A stretch of 64,000 bases of DNA, from the NCBI GenBank assembly GCA_000285855.2, contig HE978651.1:2268297-2332296 (forward strand). Direction: 5' to 3'. Below, in pieces: positions 18,552 to 27,659 of this stretch. Each line of letters opens with the position of its first letter. Position 1 is the stretch's first letter. The notes beneath the pieces are model-generated. The model did no database searches. It saw only the letters and a list, made by a program, of their open reading frames with translations, and had not been told where the DNA came from. The translations under genes and the position numbers were made by a program. This DNA is from Ruminococcus sp. JC304 (GTDB taxonomy: Bacteria; Bacillota; Clostridia; Lachnospirales; Lachnospiraceae).

Positions 18552-18638
18552 TTATAATATTCTTGATATTTGTCTATTGAGGTCTTTTAATGCAGTCTCA
18601 TCAAAAGGACCTTCTACAATAACAAGTACATTTTTTAC
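18552..18638 (-). pseudogene. Stub of a TOPRIM-like gene after the AAA ATPase
   Basis: Directly at the ATPase stop a second frame reads VKNVLVIVEGPFDETALKDL and ends at a TAA (18552-18554) after about 28 codons. The pattern hhhVEGPxD is that of the first strand and loop of TOPRIM domains, which often accompany such ATPases (OLD, Gabija, PARIS-type systems). No start codon is in frame before an upstream TGA, and the rest of the domain is missing, so this is a remnant. Confidence 0.4.
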
Positions 18639-20041
18639 GAGCCAAATGCCTCACCTGCCTCTCTGAACGCTAGCGCAATCTCATAATTATTAGTAGGACT
18701 ATATACTGGTTCGCTCTGCTCCCCCAGTACAATATCCCGATAGTAAAAATCTCTTAAATTATTATTCACTTTCACGTTCGTCATCCGAATATATCTGTTA
18801 TCCGGATTGGTTGTTGTGAAGGCTATGAAGCCTTTATCAATTGTTTCAAGGGGACGGAGATTATGTGATGTAAAAATCAGCTGGCCTTTTCCTTTTTCAG
18901 AAATGATATTTAAAAGTTCTCCTAGCAGGTATTCAAAAATTCCTGAATCTAATTCATCAATCGCTACGGTAATGGACGGATTGTTATACACTACAGTTAG
19001 TAACTGTAAAATTGAAACAATCTTTTTAATGCCTTCAGATTCATACTGAAACGGAATAGCTTTTTCATTTTTCAACGACATTAACTGAATCAGTCTGCCA
19101 ATTTTTCCTTCTTTTGAAACTTCTGGCCCTAAATCAACCACACCGATTGTCAGACCTGGAACTAATTGCTGCAAAACAATATTCATGTTGTCGATAATAT
19201 TCTTTACAAGTTCTATCGCTTTTTCCGGAATTGATGCCGGTTTATTCAATGGAAGCAAGAGATTTCCCACTGCCTCAGAGTTCTTTTCTTTATATTTGAA
19301 AGCTAATGGCAAGGCATTCATATTGATCAAACCTTCATGCTGTGTATCTATAATAAAAAGTTCTCTATTTCCAAATGTAGACAGCCCATTAAGAATATTG
19401 AGATAAATTTCTATTTCACAGCTTTTCCTGAAGCGATTCATCATCTCTCTTGAGAATATGAATGATCTGGATTGTTCCTGAGCCAGACGTTTTGTCAGAA
19501 GCAGTTCCATAACGTCTTCATCTATATTCTTTAAAAGTTCGTTATATTTTGATTTAGGAACAAACACACCCGCTGTTCTTGTATCAATAAGAGCACTTTT
19601 GCGGATTTTCTCTTTATCTGATAAATAAGTAAAGCTTAATACTTCGTCAAAAATCTGTATCTTATATCTTGTTTCTGACTCTACAAGTGCGTCACCTTCC
19701 ATATCTGAATAATCAAGTACTTTCTTAATAGAAAACTGATACCAAATATCATAGGTTTCCTCAGCCTTCTGCATTTTGAATTGACATTTCAATGTAGCAA
19801 AATCTTTCTCTACATTAATATAGTCTGCATATTTGTTTGGGGCTGATTTCCCGCACAAAGAATATTTCAGCAATTGTATTGCATCAATCAGAGCCGTTTT
19901 TCCGGAACCATTCTGACCATATAAACCCACGATGCTTGTTCTGTATTTCTTTCTTCTGTTCTCAAAATCGAGAACTCCTTTTCGCACGTTCTTGAAGTTT
20001 TCTATTGTAATACTTTCTATTCTGACAAATTGACTATTCAT
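18635..20041 (-). CDS. AAA family ATPase, OLD/RecF-like
   Basis: About 468 residues from the ATG at 20041, which has GGAGG 5 bases upstream (the frame is open to 20101). N-terminal ABC-type ATPase features: RIESITIENFKNVRKG, then Walker A GQNGSGKT (42-49). Near the C-terminus come Walker B SITVAIDELDSGIFEYLL and the switch FTSHNLRPLE. The ABC signature is not obvious. Proteins like this are the NTPase half of many two-gene defence systems in which the partner is a TOPRIM or other nuclease. Here only a TOPRIM stub follows, so the system is probably dead or the ATPase acts alone. It lies between the two ends of a duplicated backbone and has its own promoter. Confidence 0.8.
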   Translation of the reverse strand: MNSQFVRIESITIENFKNVRKGVLDFENRRKKYRTSIVGLYGQNGSGKTALIDAIQLLKYSLCGKSAPNKYADYINVEKDFATLKCQFKMQKAEETYDIWYQFSIKKVLDYSDMEGDALVESETRYKIQIFDEVLSFTYLSDKEKIRKSALIDTRTAGVFVPKSKYNELLKNIDEDVMELLLTKRLAQEQSRSFIFSREMMNRFRKSCEIEIYLNILNGLSTFGNRELFIIDTQHEGLINMNALPLAFKYKEKNSEAVGNLLLPLNKPASIPEKAIELVKNIIDNMNIVLQQLVPGLTIGVVDLGPEVSKEGKIGRLIQLMSLKNEKAIPFQYESEGIKKIVSILQLLTVVYNNPSITVAIDELDSGIFEYLLGELLNIISEKGKGQLIFTSHNLRPLETIDKGFIAFTTTNPDNRYIRMTNVKVNNNLRDFYYRDIVLGEQSEPVYSPTNNYEIALAFREAGEAFGS

Positions 20042-20099
20042 CATAACCTCCATGTGGAAACCAATTTGCATATTTACATTTATATATAAGCTTTTTATC

Positions 20100-20128
20100 A
20101 TTGTATCATTAATTTTTCAATTATACAA
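20100..20128 (-). promoter_or_regulatory. Promoter of AAA ATPase gene
   Basis: On the minus strand TTGTAT (20123-20128) and TACAAT (20100-20105) are 17 bases apart, about 55 bases before the chosen ATG. Just upstream is the short dyad GATAC-AAAAA-GTATC, a possible operator. Confidence 0.5.
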
Positions 20129-20139
20129 TTTCATTTTGC
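20120..20139. repeat. 20-base direct repeat, copy 1
   Basis: ATTATACAATTTCATTTTGC is found here, in the AAA ATPase promoter, and identically at 21545-21564, at the stop of the HEPN gene. Weaker similarity continues for about 20 more bases on the lower-coordinate side of both copies. See findings. Confidence 0.7.
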
Positions 20140-20275
20140 TTTTTGATACTTTTTGTATCGTTTTATATTTTTATTTCACATTTATTATTTCATTTCTTTT
20201 TCAAAACATACAAATGCACTCTAATATTCACTTTAAAATCTTCATCATGAACCGGAACTGATTTGCATCTGTCGA

Positions 20276-20321
20276 AAAACAGCCCCACAACTGAAGTTTT
20301 CTCCAATTGTAGGGCTGTTTT
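20276..20321 (-). terminator. Terminator after HD gene, copy 1
   Basis: AAAACAGCCC (20276-20285) pairs with GGGCTGTTTT (20312-20321), extended by ACAA/TTGT inside, with five T following on the minus strand. It lies about 105 bases past the stop of the HD gene. The rest of 20102-20426 holds the ATPase promoter and nothing else I can see. Confidence 0.7.
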
Positions 20322-20426
20322 GATTATGCAGCTCTTCCTGATATATTTTTATGCTTTCAGATATTCTTTTAAACACAATCTAACTTTTTCGGTCGTGTCT
20401 ACGTATTATCCCTATTCTGCAGTTCG

Positions 20427-21015
20427 TTATGCTTCCGCATCCAGCTCCGCCTTAATCTCATCCTCGCAATCTGCCATTGCCTGCAGTGTCATAGTGAGCA
20501 GCTTCTGCAGTTCCCAGCCGAGCTGTTCGGCTCCTCGCTCGATGACTTCTCTGGAGCATCCTGCTGCAAAGCCTTTGCTTTTGTATTTCTTCTTGAGGGA
20601 TTTGAGTTCCATGTCTTTTGTGCTTTTGGATGGTCTCATAAGTGCTGCTGCCCAGATAAGTCCTGTAAGTTCGTCTGCTGCAAAGAGTACTTTTTCCATT
20701 TCGTGTTCCGGTGCTACATCAATGGTTGCGCCATATCCTACTGTGATGCCGTAACCGTGGGATACAACTGAATGGATCACATCTTCGCCTACGCCTTTCC
20801 GGAGCTTTCAGACAGTGTTCTTCCGGATATAGTTCAAAGTCGATGTCGTGGAGGAGCCCTACAATTCCCCAGTATTCTGCATCTTCGCCATAGCCAAGTT
20901 CATTGGCATACCATTTCATTACTGCTTCTACAGTCAGGGCATGCTGAATGTGGAATGGATCCTTGTTGTATTTTTTTAATAATGTAAATGCCTCGTCTCG
21001 TGTAATTGTCTTCAT
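20427..21015 (-). pseudogene. HD-domain hydrolase, frameshifted copy
   Basis: The minus-strand frame from 21015 (MKTITRDEAFTLLKKYNKDP) carries the HD motif GLLHDIDFELYPEEH but goes out of frame at about 20797. The other frame resumes as IHSVVSHGYGITVG and runs to the stop at 20427. Compared with the intact copy at 29091-29693, this one lacks 14 bases (the region coding MLREAGV), which explains the shift. The two copies are otherwise about nine-tenths identical by eye. The product would be a truncated, probably inactive phosphohydrolase. Confidence 0.85.
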
Positions 21016-21062
21016 TTGTCACTCCTCATATCTGAATTGTCAGGTGGATAAAATCATCTGCT

Positions 21063-21514
21063 TTACTGCTTGTTTATAACTGAATAACTGCTCTGCAGTT
21101 TCAGACTGTAGACAAACTTGGTGTTGGGGATTATGCCCAGCACCATTTTTCTTTTAAAACTTCTTTTCTTTTTATTTTCTTCAAAATCAACAAAAATCTG
21201 GCTGTGTTCCAACCTCGTTTTTCCAGGATCTTTGCCAGTTTTTTCAAATTCATGCATGCAAAGGTAAGCCCGGCTTTTATTTCCATCCGTGCTTTTCCTA
21301 CATACTGCGTATATCGAAATCCATGCTGTTCTTTCGCTGTACCGAAGATCCGTTCTATGGTTTCTTTTCTTAACTGGTAGATCTGTCTGTTTCCGATCGT
21401 GTGCCGAATGTCTTCTGCCACTTCCATGTATTCTTCCCATACATGACGTGTGATCAGTTTTACATACAAAAATATTGTTAGTATTGATTTATACCGATTA
21501 TAGACGCTAACCAA
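21063..21514 (-). mobile_element. IS1182-family transposase remnant
   Basis: The frame 21514-21131 contains the C-terminal part of an IS1182-type transposase: RKETIERIFGTAKEQHGFRY, then TQYVGKARMEIKAGLTFACM and NLKKLAKIL, including the conserved ETIER glutamate region. The first 20 codons of that frame are unrelated, so the gene is truncated at its 5' end. Past the stop another frame continues briefly. The lower-coordinate junction (about 21062) is where homology to the second HD copy's upstream region ends, so this element marks a rearrangement endpoint. Confidence 0.75.
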
Positions 21515-21544
21515 ATCTTGTTATCCAATCATTTATTTTTCTAT

Positions 21545-21564
21545 ATTATACAATTTCATTTTGC
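21545..21564. repeat. 20-base direct repeat, copy 2
   Basis: Identical to 20120-20139. It covers the last codons and stop of the HEPN gene (the reading QNEIV then TAA) and the bases just after. Confidence 0.7.
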
Positions 21565-22688
21565 AGTTGGATATCCGAAATTTTGTATTGAATCACCCTG
21601 AGGCATATTTCCATCAATTCTGCCACAGCAATATCTATTTTTAAGAGTTTTTCATTTTCTTTTCCAGAGTCACCATGAAAATAGTGATTTCTCAAATCAA
21701 TTAACTTTTGCATACTTCCTTTATCGATTGCTACTTCATTACCGCACTCCTGAAGATTACATATTTTCAGTCTGTTCAATATATTTGCTAGTTTTTGTGC
21801 ACGTCCAATATCCGTCATTCTGCTCAAATTTCCCTTTAGTGTACTCAAAATTTGTTTGGATTTATCAGCCTCAGAATGAAGTTTTCCTTTAATTTCCTGT
21901 AGCACTTCATTCACATTCTCAACAGAGAGCATTTTATTAGCACCAGCCAATCCAGCATATTCTTTTTCTATGAATTCAATAATAGCAAATAAATGAAAAA
22001 ATTTGCTGTTCATATTCTCGGAACCAAGTGCAATAAAATATTCCTCAATAAGAAATTTCAATTTTTCATCTATTTCCAAATTTAATAGAGATAAAAACTC
22101 ATTCTTATCCAAATATCCATATAATATACAGGACGTGCTTACTTTCATTTCTATTTTAGATTGAACCTGAATGCAAATATGTTTCATTCCATTCTGATCT
22201 ACATATTCCACAGGCTCACTTAACTTATCCAGCAAGCTTTCATATGGTTCATACGGCTTAACACTCCAGTTTATACTATCATTCTCCCATTGCACCTTTG
22301 GCTGAAAACTTTGTTTATTGCAATTATGTATATTCAACTGAAGGCTAAGCGTTTTGCATATATCCAATAAACTATTTTCAATTTTTCCCCAGGCTTCCGT
22401 TTTTTCATGCGCTACAATATTTTCTACCCTTAAAGAAAAATATTTTTCTGGTAATGTTCTCTCTTCATTCTGCCAGCCACAACTTAAACAAAATTGCATT
22501 TCCTCTTGAGCTATTATGCTGTTTCCTGGATAATCTTCCAATGGCTCATTTATAGTGTAAGCTTTCTTCCAAAAAATGTTTTCTTTTACCCCCATTATAA
22601 ATTCGGAGGAATCTTCTTCGTTACCATTCAAGTCTCTACTGTTATATCGTAAAATAATATCAGCTGAAAAACATCCCAATCTTCCCAT
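21546..22688 (-). CDS. ApeA-like HEPN protein, putative RNase
   Basis: About 380 residues from the ATG at 22688, which has GAGG 9 bases upstream (a TTG at 22703 is the only longer start). The N-terminal 150 residues are beta-rich with a CLSCGW motif. The C-terminal part is helical and carries LIDLRNHYFHG, with Arg333 and His338 forming the Rx4H motif of HEPN ribonucleases, in the position seen in ApeA-like HEPN proteins. Family knowledge: HEPN effectors cleave RNA in many abortive-infection and toxin systems. It is the last gene of a three-gene operon after a KAP NTPase, which would be the natural sensor or switch. The catalytic motif is intact. Confidence 0.7.
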   Translation of the reverse strand: MGRLGCFSADIILRYNSRDLNGNEEDSSEFIMGVKENIFWKKAYTINEPLEDYPGNSIIAQEEMQFCLSCGWQNEERTLPEKYFSLRVENIVAHEKTEAWGKIENSLLDICKTLSLQLNIHNCNKQSFQPKVQWENDSINWSVKPYEPYESLLDKLSEPVEYVDQNGMKHICIQVQSKIEMKVSTSCILYGYLDKNEFLSLLNLEIDEKLKFLIEEYFIALGSENMNSKFFHLFAIIEFIEKEYAGLAGANKMLSVENVNEVLQEIKGKLHSEADKSKQILSTLKGNLSRMTDIGRAQKLANILNRLKICNLQECGNEVAIDKGSMQKLIDLRNHYFHGDSGKENEKLLKIDIAVAELMEICLRVIQYKISDIQLQNEIV

Positions 22689-22758
22689 TCTTGTATTCCT
22701 CAAAGAATCAATTGTGAGCCCGTTATTTATTCACAAAATTGCCACTTTATAAATCCTG

Positions 22759-24738
22759 CTATTCTTTTGTACTTTCTTCAAAATCTATAAACTTCAAAAG
22801 GTATTCTTCAATTATTTGATACTGAAATTTTCTAATCAACTGTGTTTCATTTTCTTTACAATGCTTCATTGCAAGGCATAATTTTTTTCTTTCTTCGTTA
22901 TCTTCAATAAAAGCATTTGGATTATATTGTAGTGGATATACTAAACGAAGAACAGAAGCAAATTTTTGCAAATTTTCTCCATTCGAAGTTTCAAGCTTTC
23001 TAATAAGTGTCTTCACATCCAAAGCCTTAAGAAATGGAGATAATTTTTTTGTGTAATCCTCCTGTTTTTGGGGATGTTTCACATTTAAACAATAATCATA
23101 TATTTTTTGTGCCCAATTATCTTCTTTCAAAAAAATATTTAAATCATCTTCTGATTTTTTCTCCATGGATTTATTATAAACTTCCTGTAATTTTCGAATA
23201 TACTGTTTATACAATTGTTCAGTTTTCTTTGATTCCCAGGACATTGTACCTATACAATCTAAAATTCCAGTGGCACTTTTGGTTTCAATTCCTTCACACA
23301 TTGCTTTAATTAATCGATCTACATATTCAATATCGAATCCAGCCGTGTAAATTTGTAAAAAAATTTGTAAAATTTTGTCGTAGGAGCCAATATCATACAT
23401 TCCGTTTCGCGCGTTTTCTATTACATCATTCATATTATTCACTATAAAATCATCACTATCTGCTCTATACCATTTATCTTGTAATAAATTAACAGGATCA
23501 TTTTTGAGTAATTTTGTTCTGGTTTCCTCCACATCAAACTTTTTAAAAACTATCTTTCCTTTTTCAACATTCAACCAACTATACTTTATATAATCTTCTA
23601 TGACTCGAACCCGAAATTTCACTCCTTCTATATATTCAACATCGTTCCAATCATCCTTTAATTTTCCTGTTTTAAATAAAATGCAGCTATCCCAGCATGA
23701 CAGGATAACCCGTTTATAGATAAAATCTTTATTTTCGTAATCCTCACCGTCCAATACCTGAAGCAACTTATCCATTTTTTGTAAAAAAAATTGGAAGGTA
23801 CGGAAATTAACATGTTTCGCTTTTTCCATACTTTCAGCCAGATAATTAATATTTTTTTCAAGCTGTCTTCTGTCATTCGTATTATATGTAAAGTTTTTTT
23901 GAATTAAATTGCTCATAACTTTTTTAGTATCAGGATTATAGTGGAATACAGTACCAACAATTTTTTCCCGAATATGCTCATATTCTGATTCCACACCAAA
24001 TACTCTGGCAACACGCTCTTTTGCCACATTTAAAGATACCTTTTTTATTTTTTCATTTTCAGGCTGTTTATTTTGCATGGACATAAGATATTTTACAAGT
24101 TGTCCATTTCCAGGTTCTGTAAAATCAAGTGTTTCATCCTTCCCAATAACTGCACGAATCTGCAATGCTAATGTCTGTGCATCTATCTTTTTTCTGAGTT
24201 CTTCTTGATTGGCAATTATAATGACTTTCATTCCAGCCTGTTCAACAAATCCATTAATATATCCGAGAATATCCTGTATGGAACAATCGCATCTTTCCAG
24301 ATCATCAAATATCAGAACACAATTTTTCATTGGACAAATATGTTTAACGGTATTTTGAACTATGTTTTTAATTTTCTTTTCTTTTATATCAATATCGCCC
24401 AGTTTTCCCATAAAGGGAGATCCAATATCAATTATTGTTCCAATTACATTTTCAACCAGTTCTGTATGTTCTGTCACAAGTTTACTTTTATCCTTAAGCA
24501 GATAATCTAAATATAGCTTTTTTCCTAGCTCCTGAATATTAGAAATGCCATACAAAGATACATACAGTACTCTCTTCTCGTTAGATTCAATTTTCTTCAA
24601 TAACACATTCTTCACGAAATATGTTTTTCCACTTCCCCATGCTCCATCAATCATAACAGCATAATTATAGAAATTGGTATCTATATAATACTTAATTTCT
24701 TTTAGAATACTGCTCTCACTTAAGTACCGCTCATCCAT
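22759..24738 (-). CDS. KAP-family P-loop NTPase
   Basis: About 659 residues from the ATG at 24738, which has GGAAGGGGAAG upstream (a GTG at 24792 gives 18 more residues). Walker A is GAWGSGKTYF (32-41) and Walker B CVLIFDDLERCD (140-151), the DDLER form typical of KAP and STAND-like NTPases. A sensor-like IIIANQEEL follows. The 400-residue C-terminal part is helical and of unknown fold. I see no membrane segments, which many KAP proteins have. KAP NTPases occur in phage-defence islands as signalling or membrane-associated switches. It lies in an operon with an HEPN protein 70 bases downstream, so an NTP-driven switch controlling an RNase is a reasonable inference. Confidence 0.8.
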   Translation of the reverse strand: MDERYLSESSILKEIKYYIDTNFYNYAVMIDGAWGSGKTYFVKNVLLKKIESNEKRVLYVSLYGISNIQELGKKLYLDYLLKDKSKLVTEHTELVENVIGTIIDIGSPFMGKLGDIDIKEKKIKNIVQNTVKHICPMKNCVLIFDDLERCDCSIQDILGYINGFVEQAGMKVIIIANQEELRKKIDAQTLALQIRAVIGKDETLDFTEPGNGQLVKYLMSMQNKQPENEKIKKVSLNVAKERVARVFGVESEYEHIREKIVGTVFHYNPDTKKVMSNLIQKNFTYNTNDRRQLEKNINYLAESMEKAKHVNFRTFQFFLQKMDKLLQVLDGEDYENKDFIYKRVILSCWDSCILFKTGKLKDDWNDVEYIEGVKFRVRVIEDYIKYSWLNVEKGKIVFKKFDVEETRTKLLKNDPVNLLQDKWYRADSDDFIVNNMNDVIENARNGMYDIGSYDKILQIFLQIYTAGFDIEYVDRLIKAMCEGIETKSATGILDCIGTMSWESKKTEQLYKQYIRKLQEVYNKSMEKKSEDDLNIFLKEDNWAQKIYDYCLNVKHPQKQEDYTKKLSPFLKALDVKTLIRKLETSNGENLQKFASVLRLVYPLQYNPNAFIEDNEERKKLCLAMKHCKENETQLIRKFQYQIIEEYLLKFIDFEESTKE

Positions 24739-24778
24739 CTCTTGTCTTCCCCTTCCTATAATCCTCTCACCTACAGCA

Positions 24779-25738
24779 TTAGCATTCTGCACAATACTGT
24801 AGCTTATGCCAATCTTCTATTTGAAATTTATTATTTCTTTCTTTTCTATGGAAGAGGAAAAATTCTTTGCCAATTATCATCGGGATTAAAAATATCTTCC
24901 GTATCATCTTCATTTTTAGCCCAAGCACCAAAAAGTCTTCTGCCATTCCCTCTGTAATTGTACTAATAATCGCTTGAGGATATTTACAATGTCTCGCAAC
25001 CCGATAAAAATCATCCCAGTCAACCACTTCCAAAACCTTATTTTTCTCAGAATTTATAAAATATGTAAAAGTATATTTCATAATATCTTCATCCAATATC
25101 ATCCAATCACCATTAGAATTTGAAAGAATCTTTTTTTTATATACCTTCTCAATCTGCTCCGACTCTAATTCAGTAAGTTCTGCCAATATTGCACAATATG
25201 TCACCACATCTTCATAATCCACTAATTCTTGAAGTCCTGTAGCTGGAAATTTATATGAAAACAATTCTCTTTGTCCCTTAAGTGTGAATAGCATCTTTTC
25301 TATTTTTTCTGCCAACTTCTTATTTAAATGATTTTTAATTTCATTGTATGTTGTCTTCAGAACTTTTTCATGAGATGTTACCATCAAGTTGGGAATATCA
25401 CTTGTATTTCTATATGGACAAACATATAAAAATGCTCTTGCAGCGCAAAACATTGCATAGTATTGAAGATATGGTACAGTAATTAACAGATTTTTTTCTA
25501 TAGAATACTCTGCCGAATTTAAAAGCAATGTAGCTGCCATTATCATTTTAGATGCACAATACGTTCTCAACATCCACTCAGAATTCAAAAGAGAATTCAT
25601 TTCAATTATTCCGTCTTCATTTTTACAGAGTTTTACAAATTCTCTATATGTTGCATCTTGGAATTTCTGTATCTCTTCATCCTCTACATACCAATTCGAT
25701 AAATAAGGAAAATCCATTAATTTACTCTCACCCTTCAT
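24779..25738 (-). CDS. Unknown helical protein, likely frameshifted near its end
   Basis: First gene of the KAP/HEPN operon. The start is the ATG at 25738 behind GGGGGC; the frame opens at 25768 without a ribosome binding site. It contains YYAMFCAARAFLYVCP, which recalls the helix of HEPN/UPF0332 proteins, but no R-x4-6-H motif is visible, so I do not call it a nuclease. Near the end the uninterrupted frame turns into a basic stretch overlapping the KAP gene. One extra T in the five-T run at 24930-24934 (AAAAA on plus) would give EDFFGAWAKNEDDTEDIF and NPDDNWQRIFPLP with a stop at 24846, which looks far more natural. A TATAAT at 25828-25833 is the likely -10. Confidence 0.6.
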   Translation of the reverse strand: MKGESKLMDFPYLSNWYVEDEEIQKFQDATYREFVKLCKNEDGIIEMNSLLNSEWMLRTYCASKMIMAATLLLNSAEYSIEKNLLITVPYLQYYAMFCAARAFLYVCPYRNTSDIPNLMVTSHEKVLKTTYNEIKNHLNKKLAEKIEKMLFTLKGQRELFSYKFPATGLQELVDYEDVVTYCAILAELTELESEQIEKVYKKKILSNSNGDWMILDEDIMKYTFTYFINSEKNKVLEVVDWDDFYRVARHCKYPQAIISTITEGMAEDFLVLGLKMKMIRKIFLIPMIIGKEFFLFHRKERNNKFQIEDWHKLQYCAEC

Positions 25739-25914
25739 ATTCCAGCCCCCTATGCTTTTTACAATCATCTATTTTCGTCTATAACTTTTTTCAAGTATTA
25801 CCCGTTACTAACCTTTTTTATAAGTCTATTATACATTTTAATTATCTTTTTTTCCATAAAAAAAAGGAACTCCAGCTGTATCACCGTTACTGTTCAAGGG
25901 TTAGCTGGACTTGA

Positions 25915-25960
25915 GAAAACCGATGGTGTAGACTGATAACAGTCAAAGCCATCGGTTTTC
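25915..25960. terminator. Terminator after IS66 transposase
   Basis: GAAAACCGATGG (25915-25926) and CCATCGGTTTTC (25949-25960) form a perfect 12-pair stem with an inner GACTG/CAGTC pairing, right after the transposase stop. A second stem with eight T on the minus strand (AACTCCAGCT / AGCTGGACTT, 25868-25912) follows, spanning the element's end. Confidence 0.7.
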
Positions 25961-25961
25961 T

Positions 25962-27635
25962 TTATCCAAATATTCTGGACACTCTGTCATATATATTGGC
26001 CGGATCTTCAAGGCGCATCAAAACAAGCATGCTCATGCATTGGCAGAGATAATCGATGTTTTCGAAACTTCTGAATGTCACGGCCTGCGCCTGTTTCCGC
26101 TTATAATTCCTTAGAAGCCTTTCGGCTTCATTATTCGTGGCAGGTACCCGGATATCATGCAGGAACAACAGATGGTTGTGCATGTATTTCTCCATTCTCA
26201 GGAATAAATTGTACCCGTCTTTATAATAATCATTTGCCGGAATGTTTTCATATTCTTTCCGGGCAGTTTCCAGTATCTCACGGTATCGTTTTTCGAATCC
26301 GGAGACTATTTCCGGATCTGGTCCGTGTGGCTGCCGGCATCCATTTCGGAAGTGGACCATTTCCTGCACCAATGCATGCATTTTTTTATTCCAGGTACGG
26401 TCTGGTTCGTTCTCTATGCTGGCTTTCAGATACCGCAGTACATGGGCAAGGCATTCCTGATGATCTGCTCCATAATTATAAAAGGTAATATCATGGTCAT
26501 GGACAAGGATCCCCTGATAGTCTTCTGTAACCGTACCCTTTACTCCTTCGTGTCCCTTTTTCTCGCGGGCAAAGTACAGGGCTTTTCCGTACGGTGTTGC
26601 ACAGACATATACCTGGCAGCTCTTTCCGTTTTCCCTGGCATTTGTACAATCCGTATGCATAACAGGGGAAAGCAGCATATCTGCATAGGCAGACCTGCGT
26701 TCAGGCTCAGTTTTTAAAGCAAACTCCCGGTTTAGTCTGCTTATCATGCCTTTGGAAATATTCAGTTTTCCACCCGTCAGGTCGGACAGAAATGCCCTGC
26801 TCTTATCAATGGATGTACAGCAGTCATTGTTCAGAAGGAACAGAAATGCCCGTATGCTGCCATCATAATTCACATCATCGATAACTCCGTCTGGAAATGC
26901 TGCATGTGCACGTTCTCCCGTATGACTGTTATAATAAACATCTGCATGATATTCCGTTACATTCAGGACCATACGGATACTTACCATCTGCTTTACGATG
27001 ATCCTGGCAGTCTTTTTAAAAGCACAGTCTTCGAGCACTTCTTCAGGTGGAGGAAGAAGAATAACTGGCTGTGTAGGCTCCTGTCTTTTCCGGCAGTGCT
27101 CTTTGTGGCCGGGCTGCCCGCCTGGTCTTCTGCCTGTTTTTTTCCTGTTGTTTGTGATCTTTTTACGTCGTACTGCTTTTGAAGAAGGAATAGAAGAGTT
27201 TTCATAATCACGGTTGATCTGTGCCCGTAGTTTCAGATTCTTTCCCTGTTCTTCTTCCAGTCTGGATGCCGCTTCATAAAACTGATGTCTGAAAACGGCT
27301 GCTTTATCCAGTGCATCATCTCTTTGTTTTTCTGCATTCAGTGCACGAATCTCTATTTTTCGGAGTTCCTGCGCGGACCTTTTTTGTGCCTTTTCAAACT
27401 CCCGGAGCATATCCTCCAGTACCTGAAACCAGTAATTGCGCACACGGATCGTTTCTTTGTGCGCATCTGCAAGTTCTTTTTTCAGCTTCTCAATCTTATG
27501 TTCATAAACGTTGTACTCTTTCTGATGAAGTTCTTCTAACTGGATATATCTTTCACCAGATTCCAGTTCTTTGTTTCTGCGTTGTGCAGCTTTCAGCCGA
27601 CACATGAGAGTGATATGATCATAAGTATCAGGCAT
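25962..27635 (-). CDS. IS66-family transposase
   Basis: 557 residues. An N-terminal coiled coil of about 150 residues is followed by the IS66 signature GRRPGGQPGHKEHCRK. The DDE catalytic core follows: Asp in VMHTDCTNAREN, Asp in ILVHDHDITFYNYGADHQEC, and Glu in ATNNEAERLLRNYKRK. The length and all three residues look intact, so the protein is probably functional. It starts at 27635 about 25 bases after the small upstream frame ends and carries out cut-and-paste or replicative movement of the element that spans 25886-28123. Confidence 0.9.
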   Translation of the reverse strand: MPDTYDHITLMCRLKAAQRRNKELESGERYIQLEELHQKEYNVYEHKIEKLKKELADAHKETIRVRNYWFQVLEDMLREFEKAQKRSAQELRKIEIRALNAEKQRDDALDKAAVFRHQFYEAASRLEEEQGKNLKLRAQINRDYENSSIPSSKAVRRKKITNNRKKTGRRPGGQPGHKEHCRKRQEPTQPVILLPPPEEVLEDCAFKKTARIIVKQMVSIRMVLNVTEYHADVYYNSHTGERAHAAFPDGVIDDVNYDGSIRAFLFLLNNDCCTSIDKSRAFLSDLTGGKLNISKGMISRLNREFALKTEPERRSAYADMLLSPVMHTDCTNARENGKSCQVYVCATPYGKALYFAREKKGHEGVKGTVTEDYQGILVHDHDITFYNYGADHQECLAHVLRYLKASIENEPDRTWNKKMHALVQEMVHFRNGCRQPHGPDPEIVSGFEKRYREILETARKEYENIPANDYYKDGYNLFLRMEKYMHNHLLFLHDIRVPATNNEAERLLRNYKRKQAQAVTFRSFENIDYLCQCMSMLVLMRLEDPANIYDRVSRIFG

Positions 27636-27659
27636 ACGTTTTCCTCCGGTACAGTCCTG

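Noticed and set aside
21063-21440. Second overlapping frame in the IS1182 remnant as a separate gene
   Set aside because: It mostly shadows the transposase frame; only its last 20 codons lie outside and have no start signal.
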